NCBI GenBank assembly: GCA_013003425.1
Contig: JABDJB010000026.1
Span: forward strand, 1 to 50,738
Length of the DNA: 50,738 nucleotides
Source: Gammaproteobacteria bacterium
GTDB lineage: Bacteria > Pseudomonadota > Gammaproteobacteria > Steroidobacterales > JABDKV01
Reading direction: 5' to 3'
Position 1 is the stretch's first letter; each line of letters begins with the position of its first letter. This document shows positions 1 to 8,289 of the stretch, piece after piece. Made by a program: the position numbers and the translations under genes. A model generated the notes under the pieces. That model saw nothing but the letters and a program-made list of their open reading frames with translations, was not told the DNA's origin and did no database searches.

Positions 1-10
1 CCGGCCGGAT

Positions 11-335
11 TTGCGTGTATCCCGACACGCAGACCGGACGGGTCGCGGAGCGACTCCTGTTGCGAGGCCGCAGGCCGAGGCCTGCATGCGCTCGGGCGTT
101 CGCCGGGGCGAAGCTGGCGCTTCGCCTATCTCCGCCTCACCCTCTCACCCCGACCAATTTTGCGCGTAATTACACGCGTAAATAAAATCCGTCGCTTCAG
201 CGACACTGCCGTGAGGCCGCAGGCCGAGCCGTGTATTTACACACGCAAATTGAATCGGTCGCGAAGCGACGCAATCGCCCGAAGGGCGCTCCTGCGCGTA
301 TTTACACACGCAAATCGAATCGGTCGCGAAGCGAC
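11..335. repeat. Cluster of REP-like two-hairpin palindromes
   Basis: Four imperfect copies of one unit are visible at about 11-54, 160-205, 230-270 and 295-335. Each copy has a first palindrome built on GTGTA/TACAC or GCGTGT/ACACGC, then about ten bases, then a second hairpin GTCGC-nnn(n)-GCGAC. Copies three and four are nearly identical over about 40 bases. A further palindromic word, GAGGCCGCAGGCCGAG, occurs at 64-79 and 213-228, and 15 bases of it recur at 2146-2160 beyond the next gene. The two-hairpin layout resembles REP/BIME intergenic repeats. No RAYT transposase is present in the window, so the class is inferred. Confidence 0.6.
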
Positions 336-749
336 ACCAAAACTATCCGCCGTTGCTTCGCAACTGCTAGCGTCACTCCGGCGTTAGCCATGTTTTCTTG
401 AGTAAGCTAACACCGGCACCGTTTCGTTGGCACCGTTCCCCGGCTTTCCCGAGCAGTGCCATGCGCTGAACGTGCGCACGCGAATCAGTCAGTACTGTTG
501 TTGCGTTTTCGTCTCGTTATTGAGGCACCGAAACTGGCGGAAACGGGCAGTAATGCAGCTGATCAGGTGTGGCAAGGAAACCAACGATTATTCCATGCAC
601 AATCTCACAGACATGGCGACCCTCTCTGCTGCAGAGCATTTTTTCCTCGGCGGTTCATATCAAAGAATAGTCACTGGAAGGTCGAATGCAGCCGAATACT
701 GCGGAGCATCACCAATTCGGTAAGCCCTGATTGATCCACGCGAAGCAGC
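336..749. other. Intergenic stretch without a supported gene
   Basis: Several short open frames cross this stretch (for example 427-723 and 456-734 on the plus strand). They overlap one another, lack ribosome binding sites and encode arginine- and cysteine-rich sequence with no recognisable family. I see no RNA gene and no clear promoter. It is best read as the non-coding flank between the palindrome cluster and the secreted collagen-like gene. Confidence 0.5.
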
Positions 750-803
750 GGCGTACGTTCTCAGTATGGGCAGATGAGGGGCGCAGCGTACGCCTTGAGG
801 AGA
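750..803 (+). promoter_or_regulatory. Inverted repeat next to the ribosome binding site of the collagen-like gene
   Basis: GGCGTACG at 750-757 is the exact reverse complement of CGTACGCC at 787-794, with 29 bases between. The right arm ends three bases before a strong Shine-Dalgarno sequence, GAGGAGA at 797-803, which sets the ATG at 811. It could be a protein-binding operator or a hairpin in the mRNA leader; the sequence does not decide between them. Confidence 0.4.
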
Positions 804-810
804 CACTGTA

Positions 811-2130
811 ATGACACGCTCAACTTTTGCCGCCGCAATCATTGCCGCGGTGATCTTCAGCATTTGTCTTTCTATTCCCGGCCAAGCGGCGGTGCCCGAC
901 AGCCTGAGTTACCAGGGCTATCTCGCTGATGCATCGGGCTCACCCGTCAATGGAGTATCGACGATCACATTTTCGATCTATAACGTGCCGATAGAGGGTA
1001 TTCCACTATGGACGGACATGCAGACCGTTCCTGTGGATCAGGGGTTATTCTCGGTCCTGCTCGGAAATCCGCTGAATCCGTTTCCTCCAGGCACGTTCGA
1101 CGGCCCATTGTGGATAGGTATTACCGTGTCGGGTGATGCGGAGATGGTGCCACGGCGACAACTTACCAAAGTGAGTTACGCGTTCGAGGCAGACGACGCT
1201 TCGACAGTTCAAGGGCTTGGTCCCGAAGCTTTGCAGGGAGCAACGGGGCCTCCCGGACCTCCGGGTCCGCCGGGTGCCGATGGTGCCCAAGGCCTGACCG
1301 GTCCTGAGGGTCCGCAAGGCCTGACCGGTCCTGAAGGTCCGCAAGGCCTGACCGGTCCGCCGGGTGCCGATGGTGCCCAGGGCTTGCCCGGTCCTGAGGG
1401 TCCACAAGGCCTGACCGGTCCGCCGGGTGCCGATGGTGCCCAGGGCTTGCCCGGTCCTGAAGGTCCGCAAGGCCTGACCGGTCCGGAGGGTCCACAAGGG
1501 CCGGCCGGTCCTGAAGGTCCGGCGGGTCAAGGTATCGAGGCGTGCCCGTGCTGGATGTTGTTTCAATTGGTAAACGCAACAGAGGTGGATTTGAACGGAT
1601 GCCTCGTGACCCGCGGTACCGGAACCCTTTGGAGGACTGCTGCACCAACACCGGCCTTCCAGGTTCTTTTGCAGCCGGGATTTCCGGAGGCATGTCTTGG
1701 TCCGCAAGGATTTTCAGATACCATCAACTTCGGTGAGAGTCTGCAGTGTGTCCAGGACATTGTTACTGCGTTCGCCCCGTGTATTTTCGATAGCAGCCTT
1801 TCTTCCGCGGCGTTGGTGAAGAGTTCCGCCGAGGATTTCGACGGTGACGAAATTCTTGACGGTAACGACAACTGCGCAACTATCGGTAATGCTGACCAGC
1901 GTGACACCAATAACGACGGCATCGGCAATGCCTGTGATCCTGATCTCAACAACGACTGTATTGTGAATCTGCTGGATCTTGCGATGTTCAGGACGGTGTT
2001 CCTCACCGATGATGCTGACGCAGATCTCAACGGTGATGGTGCGGTCAACCTGCTTGACCTGGCGATAGCGAGAACGTTCTTTCCCAGTGAACCTGGACCA
2101 AGCGCCAGCGGTTGCACAGCAGCTTATTAG
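811..2130 (+). CDS. Secreted collagen-like protein with TSP3 and dockerin-like C-terminus
   Basis: A 439-residue exported protein. Residues 1-27 form a signal peptide (basic start, hydrophobic core, GQAA end). Residues about 30-135 form the 'SYQGYL...G.SV.LG' type domain often found ahead of collagen or tail-fibre repeats in bacterial surface proteins. Residues 143-241 are 33 uninterrupted Gly-X-Y triplets rich in GPP, GPE and GPQ, expected to fold as a collagen-like triple helix. After a cysteine-containing domain, residues about 343-380 carry thrombospondin type 3 calcium repeats. Residues about 381-430 hold two dockerin-like repeats with DLAMFRTVF and DLAIARTFF, and the protein ends in a PGPS-containing tail. 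The ATG has a strong GAGGAGA site. The same C-terminal module occurs in the genes at 3184 and 16416. A surface or matrix filament is likely; the binding partner is unknown. Confidence 0.85.
   Translation: MTRSTFAAAIIAAVIFSICLSIPGQAAVPDSLSYQGYLADASGSPVNGVSTITFSIYNVPIEGIPLWTDMQTVPVDQGLFSVLLGNPLNPFPPGTFDGPLWIGITVSGDAEMVPRRQLTKVSYAFEADDASTVQGLGPEALQGATGPPGPPGPPGADGAQGLTGPEGPQGLTGPEGPQGLTGPPGADGAQGLPGPEGPQGLTGPPGADGAQGLPGPEGPQGLTGPEGPQGPAGPEGPAGQGIEACPCWMLFQLVNATEVDLNGCLVTRGTGTLWRTAAPTPAFQVLLQPGFPEACLGPQGFSDTINFGESLQCVQDIVTAFAPCIFDSSLSSAALVKSSAEDFDGDEILDGNDNCATIGNADQRDTNNDGIGNACDPDLNNDCIVNLLDLAMFRTVFLTDDADADLNGDGAVNLLDLAIARTFFPSEPGPSASGCTAAY
1237..1533 (+). repeat. Coding tandem repeats for Gly-X-Y triplets
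   Basis: The DNA behind the collagen-like segment is itself repetitive. A 63-base higher-order unit at 1345-1407 is followed directly by a copy at 1408-1470 that differs at only a couple of positions. Shorter 27-base subunits occur on both sides. Such near-identical in-frame repeats are prone to gain or loss of units by slippage or recombination. Confidence 0.85.
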
Positions 2131-2137
2131 CGGCGCA

Positions 2138-2482
2138 TCAGGCACGCCGCAGGCCGAGCCGCGTAACGGGCCGAGCGTGCGTGCGGCGCTTGGCACGAAG
2201 CCGACGCTGTGCGGATCGCCTGTCGGTCAGGTCGGTCTCATCTTCGGTATTGGCCGCCTGGAGTCGCGTTCTGGCGCCGGCACCGGCCAGTGCCTGTTTG
2301 AAAGTATTGGCCGTCGCAGCGTCCATACTCTCACCGAGAAAAACAGGTTGCCCGAGAGATAACGCTGCCTGCAATTCGGCGTCGAAGTTAAACAGTTCCT
2401 CGAGTGCGTGTCGGACATCATCCGACACATGCCCGGGCTCTACCTCGCCCTCGAATATTAGATTAAAGCGTGCTGTGTTCAT
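2138..2482 (-). CDS. Small protein with an N-terminal 'FNLIFEGEV' domain
   Basis: The open frame continues to 2875, but the protein-like part starts at the ATG at 2482, giving 114 residues. Residues 5-70 (FNLIFEGEV ... LFNFD ... GQPVFLGE ... ATANTFKQALAGAGA) match a small alpha/beta module I recognise as an N-terminal domain of many proteobacterial membrane proteins of unknown role. Here it is followed only by an acidic linker and a short Arg-rich tail, with no membrane segments. It may be a genuine stand-alone version or a remnant of a longer gene. No clear Shine-Dalgarno sequence precedes the start. It is convergent with the collagen-like gene; the upstream 240 bases to the next gene hold nothing I recognise. 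Confidence 0.5.
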   Translation of the reverse strand: MNTARFNLIFEGEVEPGHVSDDVRHALEELFNFDAELQAALSLGQPVFLGESMDAATANTFKQALAGAGARTRLQAANTEDETDLTDRRSAQRRLRAKRRTHARPVTRLGLRRA

Positions 2483-2722
2483 GTTTGCATAGTTCGCCGG
2501 CCTGATTACGCAGATATTCTGATGCGGCAGGCCGGTAAATTCCGGGGTGCAGGTGACATTCCAGTCATTTTTCCGCACCACCCAACTCTTCAAGGCAAAC
2601 CCTCTGCAGCCTGACCACAAGAACTGGGTGAATACGGCAACCGTCTCTGGGTGATTACCCTCATGGCAGACAGGTGGAGTGCTCACGACAATACGCCGTG
2701 ACAATAACGCCGGAGACGGTCC

Positions 2723-3187
2723 ATGAGAATCTGTCTGCCATTTCTGCTGGCGCTGCTGCTGATGCCGGCCTCGTTCGCGTCGGCGGGACCGTTGCACCCG
2801 GTCGCTGCCAGCCTGCAGGCCGCCGGGATCGACGCCAGGGACCTGAAGGCGATTGGCTACGTGGAAAATGCGCACGGCCAGATCGATGAATGGTCAGACC
2901 GCATCATTGCCCGCCTGCAGCAGGGCATGGACGCGCGGGGCAACAGCCCGATCGTCGATGGTCGGGCACGCTTTCAGGTGCAGAAACTCCGCGTCACCTA
3001 CGCCGGATACACCCGCAACAAAGCCCTTATCGACGCCATCAACCTGCTGGCCGCCGCCCACGAACGACGCCTGGACGCAGTCGACGAGATGTTACGCAGC
3101 GGGGTTGACGAACAACGTTATGAAGCGACGAGCGACGAAGTCGATGAACTGATCGCCGCCATCAGAAACTGGAGATCGAAACAATGA
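2723..3187 (+). CDS. Small exported helical protein of unknown function
   Basis: A 154-residue protein with a clear signal peptide (residues 1-21, cleavage near SFASAG). The mature part is charged and mostly helical, with no cysteines, no lipobox and no family I recognise. A GGAG sequence at 2712-2715 supports the ATG at 2723. Its stop overlaps the start of the 940-residue secreted protein by four bases (ATGA), so the two are translationally coupled and probably act together in the envelope. It could be a periplasmic partner or chaperone for its large neighbour; this is inferred from context only. Confidence 0.7.
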   Translation: MRICLPFLLALLLMPASFASAGPLHPVAASLQAAGIDARDLKAIGYVENAHGQIDEWSDRIIARLQQGMDARGNSPIVDGRARFQVQKLRVTYAGYTRNKALIDAINLLAAAHERRLDAVDEMLRSGVDEQRYEATSDEVDELIAAIRNWRSKQ

Positions 3188-6006
3188 ATCAGCTCAGAAA
3201 TTTTTCAGCTGCTGTGGCCCTTATAAGCTGTTGCTCAGCTGCATATGCCGCAACGCCGCCAGTCGGCACGGTATCTGAGGCATCGACCACCGTGATGTGG
3301 ACCGGCGCCCCGAGTTCGTCAAATCCGGCGGCCTGTGACCCGTCCAGTTGCGACACCTTCGAATTGACCATCGTGCCGCCGTCCTATTCGCCGTACAAGG
3401 TGATTATCGAGATGGATTCGACCGGGCCCACGCCTGACCAGGACGATTACGATATGCAGGTGTTCGATCCTGCCGGCAACCAGGCCGGCAGCTCCGGCTC
3501 ATCGGGCTCGAACGAAAAAATTGCCTTGTTCAATCCTCCAGCCGGCACTTACGAGGTCGTGGTGCAGGCATGGGCGACAACCGCACCGCTCTCGAGCTAT
3601 GCGGCCACCGCAATGCTCATCAATGCTGCGGAGGCTCCGCTGCGGGCGTCTCCCCCACCGAATGAACGTTCAATATTTGCGACACCGACGCTGATGGACT
3701 CGCAGCTCCATACCGGTGAGCCTTCGATCGACGTGTCGCCGGTGCTGCCGGCGGACGGTAGCCGCCCGCTCGTTATAGGCGATGCCCCGTGGGGCACTTC
3801 GAACGCGACCAGTCTGTGGTGGCGCAGCCGTGACGGCGCCCACACGTTTGAGCTGGTGCAGGATCCGCTGGCTGCACCGCGCCCGCGTCCGTGCGAGGAG
3901 ATCGACGGTGGCGGCGATTCCGACACAGTCATCGATCGCAACGGTCAGATCTACGTCAACGACCTGGCCGCCTTGATCAATATCACTGTCGGTAACTCAG
4001 GCGACGATTTTCAGACGATGAGTTGCACCAAAGTGGATGGCACCAATCCGCTGCAGCCGATCCAGGACCGGCAGTGGATCGTGGCCTCACCGTTCGCCGA
4101 CGGCACCGGCCCCAATATCGATGCCTACATTACATTTCGTCGCGGCCTGATCGGCGGCAACCCGCTGACAGAAACGGCTATTCAGATTTATGCCACTACG
4201 GATGCCGGAGCAACCTACGATCCGGTTGGCGAGATTACAGACTTCTTTGGCTTCTCGAACAACAAGGTGTCACAGACCGGCAATCCAGTAGTGGATCCGA
4301 TCGACGGCACCCTGTATCAGGCCTATTACCTGGGAAGCGTGGCCAAGGTCGGTCGTTACGACCCGGTAGCCAACACTTTCGATGCGCTGACGGTCGCGAA
4401 CCGCGACAGCGACGTCGGCAACGTGTTCACGACGCTAGCCATCGACACAGACGGTAATCTTTATTACGGCTGGATTGAGGGCGGCTCCTTTGACGTGCAC
4501 GTTGCGGTGTCGACCGACCGCGGCGACACCTGGTCCTCGCCCGTGCGGGTGAATCTGCCCGGTGATTCTGATCTCGCGGTCAATCCCTACATGGTTGCCG
4601 GATCGCCGGGACGCGTCGCGATCCTGTACAACGCGACCGCCGATGCGCCCAGCCCCGATGGCGCGGATGGCCAGGTCTGGGACCTGTACCTGTCACAGTC
4701 GCTGAACGCTCTCGACCCCCAGCCGGATTACATCCAGTACAAGGTGACCGATACACCACTGCACTTCAATGCAATTTGCACCAGCGGTCTGGGCTGCAAC
4801 CTGTCGGTGCCGGAGGGCGATCGCTCGCTGCTCGAGTTCAACGAGGTTGATATCGACGAGAGCGACGGATCGATGGTATTCATCTTCGCCGACAACGGGC
4901 GGCACGCGCAGGCACCAGTCGATCCTGCCACTGAGATTCCGCAGCCATACATCATGTCGACGCGACAGATCGCCGGAGCATCGATGCTGGCAGGAAAAAC
5001 CATCAACAACACGCTGCCACGCATGAACCAGGTCACCGATCCGCTGGGCGATGCAACTTATCCGAAGGCCGGCACAGCGGAGGGTCCGACTCATCCGGCG
5101 CTCGACCTGCTGGCCAGCAACCTGGGAGCCACCACCGATGGCGTCCTGGTTACGCTCAACGTTGCCGACCTGAGCAACCTGAACGCAGCGCTGAACCCAA
5201 CCTACGGCGTCGGCGATCCGCGGATCACCCAGAAGGCGCTGTGGGTCACGCGCTTCGAGGTGGTCCACGAAACGGCGGGCGGAACGCGCGAAGAGGTGTA
5301 CACGGCCGGCATGGAATTCAACCTCGGCGATACGTCACCGACCTGCTTTTACGGGCCGGTTGGCGTGGCACGCAACGCCAGCGGCAGCATCAAGCGCTCG
5401 AACTACAGTAGCGCCGATGGCACCGTGGTTGCGGGCGACTGCCGCCTCGGGAACAGCATCGTTATCGAAGTGCCCTACGCAGCGATGGGTATCGATCCCG
5501 CGCTGAATCCACATCCGGCGTTTCGCTCTGTTGTGGCTTTCGCACTGGCCCAGCCTGAGGCCGAGCTCGATGGCATGCCGGTCGCGAGTTACTTTAACAA
5601 CCAGCGCACGGTCGACGCCACGCGGTCATACGACTGGTCGCCCAACGATTTCGACATTGACGGCATCAGCAATTCTGCTGACAACTGCCCGGTCACCTTC
5701 AATCCGTCACAGGCGGACACCGATCTGGACGGTATTGGCGACGGTTGTGATAACTGCTCGGCAATTTCCAACGCAGATCAGTGTGATACCAACAGTGATG
5801 GCTACGGCAACCTTTGCGATGCCGACCTGACCAATGACGGCATAGTCAACACCTTCGATCTTGCGGTCATGCGAACGGATTTCGGCAATCAGGGCCCCGG
5901 GGAGGACGCTGACCTGGACTGCAACGAGGTCGTTAACACCTTCGACCTGGCGATCATGCGCGAGCAGTTTGGCGGCCAGCCCGGACCCAGTGGCCTGATC
6001 GACTAA
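3184..6006 (+). CDS. Large secreted BNR-like protein with TSP3 and dockerin-like C-terminus
   Basis: A 940-residue exported protein. A signal peptide ends near AYA at residue 22. Residues about 55-150 look like a bacterial pre-peptidase C-terminal (PPC-like) beta domain (YDMQVFDPAGN ... GTYEVVVQAW). Residues about 170-560 contain Asp-box-like turns such as TTDAGATYDPV and STDRGDTWSSPV, typical of BNR/sialidase-type beta propellers. No complete sialidase active site was recognised, so an enzymatic call is not made. Residues about 823-880 are thrombospondin type 3 repeats. Residues about 880-932 are two dockerin-like repeats with DLAVMRTDF and DLAIMREQF, followed by a PGPS tail. The start overlaps the upstream small exported gene by four bases. 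A strong terminator follows. It probably lies outside the cell, held or displayed through the C-terminal module. Confidence 0.8.
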   Translation: MNQLRNFSAAVALISCCSAAYAATPPVGTVSEASTTVMWTGAPSSSNPAACDPSSCDTFELTIVPPSYSPYKVIIEMDSTGPTPDQDDYDMQVFDPAGNQAGSSGSSGSNEKIALFNPPAGTYEVVVQAWATTAPLSSYAATAMLINAAEAPLRASPPPNERSIFATPTLMDSQLHTGEPSIDVSPVLPADGSRPLVIGDAPWGTSNATSLWWRSRDGAHTFELVQDPLAAPRPRPCEEIDGGGDSDTVIDRNGQIYVNDLAALINITVGNSGDDFQTMSCTKVDGTNPLQPIQDRQWIVASPFADGTGPNIDAYITFRRGLIGGNPLTETAIQIYATTDAGATYDPVGEITDFFGFSNNKVSQTGNPVVDPIDGTLYQAYYLGSVAKVGRYDPVANTFDALTVANRDSDVGNVFTTLAIDTDGNLYYGWIEGGSFDVHVAVSTDRGDTWSSPVRVNLPGDSDLAVNPYMVAGSPGRVAILYNATADAPSPDGADGQVWDLYLSQSLNALDPQPDYIQYKVTDTPLHFNAICTSGLGCNLSVPEGDRSLLEFNEVDIDESDGSMVFIFADNGRHAQAPVDPATEIPQPYIMSTRQIAGASMLAGKTINNTLPRMNQVTDPLGDATYPKAGTAEGPTHPALDLLASNLGATTDGVLVTLNVADLSNLNAALNPTYGVGDPRITQKALWVTRFEVVHETAGGTREEVYTAGMEFNLGDTSPTCFYGPVGVARNASGSIKRSNYSSADGTVVAGDCRLGNSIVIEVPYAAMGIDPALNPHPAFRSVVAFALAQPEAELDGMPVASYFNNQRTVDATRSYDWSPNDFDIDGISNSADNCPVTFNPSQADTDLDGIGDGCDNCSAISNADQCDTNSDGYGNLCDADLTNDGIVNTFDLAVMRTDFGNQGPGEDADLDCNEVVNTFDLAIMREQFGGQPGPSGLID

Positions 6007-6013
6007 AGCGGAC

Positions 6014-6058
6014 GGGCTCCTCCTCCCCCCCTCTTTCAGGAGGAGCCCTGCCCCTTTT
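6014..6058 (+). terminator. Rho-independent terminator after the BNR-like gene
   Basis: An 11-bp perfect stem pairs GGGCTCCTCCT (6014-6024) with AGGAGGAGCCC (6038-6048). It is followed by TGCCCCTTTT. It lies eight bases after the stop codon. Confidence 0.85.
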
Positions 6059-6070
6059 CCCGCGAATGGC

Positions 6071-6107
6071 TGGCAGGCGGCGCGGAGCCGCGCCGCCTTG
6101 CCTGCCA
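6071..6107. repeat. Long GC-rich hairpin
   Basis: A ten-base-pair inner stem, GGCGGCGCGG with CCGCGCCGCC, closes on only two unpaired bases. An outer TGGCA/TGCCA stem lies beyond a five-base bulge. There is no U-tract after it, so it is not an ordinary terminator. It may be a second structured 3' element or a single palindromic repeat unit. Confidence 0.6.
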
Positions 6108-6290
6108 ACGCGCGGTCAGACACCTCACAGCGGCTCACACCCCTCGCCCTTACCGCACTGCTATGGCCCGCTGAGACACCGGCTGCCCGTAGCTCGCCAC
6201 TTTATGTAACCAACGGGTGCGTCAGCTCGCATTGACGGTTACGCTACACTGGCCGTCACGGCGTTCGTGATCACTCAGTCCGGTTTATAA

Positions 6291-7259
6291 ATGGCAAATA
6301 CCACCACACCCTTCCTGTCGGTAATCGCACCGTTGTACAACGAAGAGCTGAACGTGGGGCGGCTGCATGAGGCAATCGTTGCAGCCCTCGATCACTCGCG
6401 TTTTGCCGGGCACTACGAGCTGGTGTTTGTCGATGATGGCAGCACCGACGCGACTTACGCGCGGCTCGAAGAACTGGCCGCGATCGATCCGCAGGTAAAG
6501 GTCGTCCGGTTTCGTCGTAACTACGGCCAGACACCGGCCATGGCGGCCGGCATTGATCACGCCTCTGGCAAAATACTGGTTACGATGGATGGTGATCTCC
6601 AGAACGACCCGCGTGACATCGAAAAGCTCGTAAGCTGTGTCGAAACCGATGCCGATATTGCCGTTGGCTGGCGCTTTGACCGCCAGGACAAACTCATTAC
6701 CCGCAAGGTGCCGTCACGGATTGCCAACTGGATCATCGGCAAAGTCACGGGTGTTCCAATCAAGGACAATGGCTGCTCGCTGAAAGCCTATCGCAGCTCC
6801 GTCATCAAAAAAGTGCCGCTGTACAGCGACATGCACCGCTTCATACCCGCCCTCAGCTCGATAACCGGCGCCCGGATCACCGAGTGCAAAGTCCGTCACA
6901 ACGCCCGGGAGTTTGGCGAGTCCAAATACGGCCTGTCACGAGTCTACAAAGTCATCTTTGACCTGCTGTCGATAAAAATGATCACCGCGTTTGCCTTCCA
7001 GCCTTTGCTCTGGTTCAGCCTGCTTGCGCTGCCATTCGTGCTGCTTGTGCTCGCATCTCTGGCGTGGGTCACCGCAATCTGGTCCTCAGGCGCGGGCGCC
7101 TCTATTGTCCTGCCCAGTGGCGTACTGATTGTCTCCCTGAGCGCCGCGGTTTTCCTGGTGGTCTGCGGGGTGATCAGCGAACTGATTACCAGGTCATCGG
7201 GCAGGCGCCCCGGTGATATGGCAATACTGACGGCACTTGATTCGGCAGCGGAGAAATAG
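6291..7259 (+). CDS. Family 2 glycosyltransferase (polyprenyl-phosphate type)
   Basis: A 322-residue enzyme of the DPM1/GtrB/ArnC-like group, which transfers a sugar from a nucleotide donor to a polyprenyl phosphate at the inner membrane. The GT-A domain shows SVIAPLYNEE (residues 10-19), the nucleotide-binding DDGST (48-52) and the metal-binding DGDLQNDP (100-107). A conserved HRFIPAL segment lies near residue 182. Two membrane segments follow at about 240-260 and 270-295, as usual for the family. The sugar and acceptor cannot be read from the sequence. It overlaps nothing upstream and is followed one base later by a second, degenerate paralogue, so the two are co-transcribed. No obvious Shine-Dalgarno sequence precedes the ATG. 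Confidence 0.88.
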   Translation: MANTTTPFLSVIAPLYNEELNVGRLHEAIVAALDHSRFAGHYELVFVDDGSTDATYARLEELAAIDPQVKVVRFRRNYGQTPAMAAGIDHASGKILVTMDGDLQNDPRDIEKLVSCVETDADIAVGWRFDRQDKLITRKVPSRIANWIIGKVTGVPIKDNGCSLKAYRSSVIKKVPLYSDMHRFIPALSSITGARITECKVRHNAREFGESKYGLSRVYKVIFDLLSIKMITAFAFQPLLWFSLLALPFVLLVLASLAWVTAIWSSGAGASIVLPSGVLIVSLSAAVFLVVCGVISELITRSSGRRPGDMAILTALDSAAEK

Positions 7260-7260
7260 C

Positions 7261-8244
7261 GTGCTTAACGACCTGACCGTCATTGTCACCATTGCTTCAC
7301 GCCGACACGGCAACATGGACGAGGTATTTGCCGCTTACGACGAAGCGCTGCGCCCGCACGTGCAGGACCTGAGCTATGTATTCGTGGTCGACGGTGGTCA
7401 TGACGCCGCAGCGACTGCGCTCGATGCAATAGCCGCAAGCAATCCTGCCGTGCGGGTGATCAAGCTCAATCACGCCTTTGGCGAGAGCACCGCATTATCC
7501 ATCGGCTTCGATGCCGCCGATTCCGAGTGGCTGCTGACGTTGCCGCCATACCTGCAGATCGAGCCAGCCAGCATGCACAAGCTTCTCGACCAGGCCGGCT
7601 CGCACGACCTGCTCTCCGCCCGCCGCTGGCCGATCCGTGGCCACCTGCTCAACCGGATAAGCAACAAGCTGTTCAATCGCGCCGTTCTTGCCATGACCGG
7701 GCTGCCGTTTCGAGACCTGGGCTGCGGCGTCAGGCTGCTACGAAAAACTGTTTCAACAGAGGTTCCCGTTTACGGCGCGCTGCACAGGTTCCTGCCTATC
7801 ACTGCCAGCCAGCGTGGATTTAGCTGTGTCGAAGTCAGCCTGCCGCAGGCACAGCAGGATAAAGAGCTGCGGGTGCACGGTCCGTCGACCTATATCAAGC
7901 GGCTGATCGACCTGCTGACCGTATTTTTCCTGGTCAAGTTCACCAAGCGACCGTTGCGTTTCTTCGGTATGGCCGGATCGGTTTCAATCGCTGCCGGTGT
8001 CGCGGTACTGGCATTGACAATATTCCAGCGGCTGGTGATGTCCATGGCCCTGGCGGACCGACCGCTCATGCTGCTCGGCCTGGTGCTGGCCGTTTTGGGT
8101 GTACAGCTCTTTGCTGTAGGACTGGTGGGCGAACTGGTAATCTTCATGCATGCACGCGAACTCAAGGAATACACCGTGCTCAAGACGCTTAACCTTGAGC
8201 AGGCCACGGATGACGAAGACCGGCCGGGCCGACAGGCTGGTTGA
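7261..8244 (+). CDS. Degenerate family 2 glycosyltransferase paralogue
   Basis: A 327-residue homologue of the preceding gene, starting at a GTG one base after its stop; GGAG at 7249-7252 supports this start over an upstream in-frame ATG inside the first gene. The fold landmarks remain: an N-terminal beta-strand, VVDGGHD in place of the DDGST motif (residues 42-48), HRFLPIT and two C-terminal membrane segments. The metal-binding DGD of the first enzyme is replaced by PPY (LPPYLQIEP, about 94-102). Without these acidic residues it is unlikely to be a normal metal-dependent transferase. It may be a non-catalytic partner or regulator of the first enzyme, or may have a changed activity. The reading frame is intact, which argues against simple decay. 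Confidence 0.8.
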   Translation: MLNDLTVIVTIASRRHGNMDEVFAAYDEALRPHVQDLSYVFVVDGGHDAAATALDAIAASNPAVRVIKLNHAFGESTALSIGFDAADSEWLLTLPPYLQIEPASMHKLLDQAGSHDLLSARRWPIRGHLLNRISNKLFNRAVLAMTGLPFRDLGCGVRLLRKTVSTEVPVYGALHRFLPITASQRGFSCVEVSLPQAQQDKELRVHGPSTYIKRLIDLLTVFFLVKFTKRPLRFFGMAGSVSIAAGVAVLALTIFQRLVMSMALADRPLMLLGLVLAVLGVQLFAVGLVGELVIFMHARELKEYTVLKTLNLEQATDDEDRPGRQAG

Positions 8245-8289
8245 TCTGCAGGCCCCGGGGCGCCCGGCTCCGCACCACCTTAACCAGCC

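Noticed and set aside
160-335. A possible CRISPR array
   Set aside because: The units are only two to four, contain internal hairpins, and have no regular spacers or cas genes.
427-734. Two overlapping plus-strand frames in the intergenic stretch
   Set aside because: No ribosome site, biased composition, mutual overlap and no recognisable domain.
1045-1707. A 220-codon minus-strand frame with repeated TGQAL units
   Set aside because: The repeat arises as the reverse reading of the Gly-X-Y DNA repeats of the collagen-like gene; it has no start context and no family.
3184-6006. A true sialidase call for the BNR-like protein
   Set aside because: Asp-box-like turns are present, but the Arg triad and nucleophile region of sialidases were not recognised.
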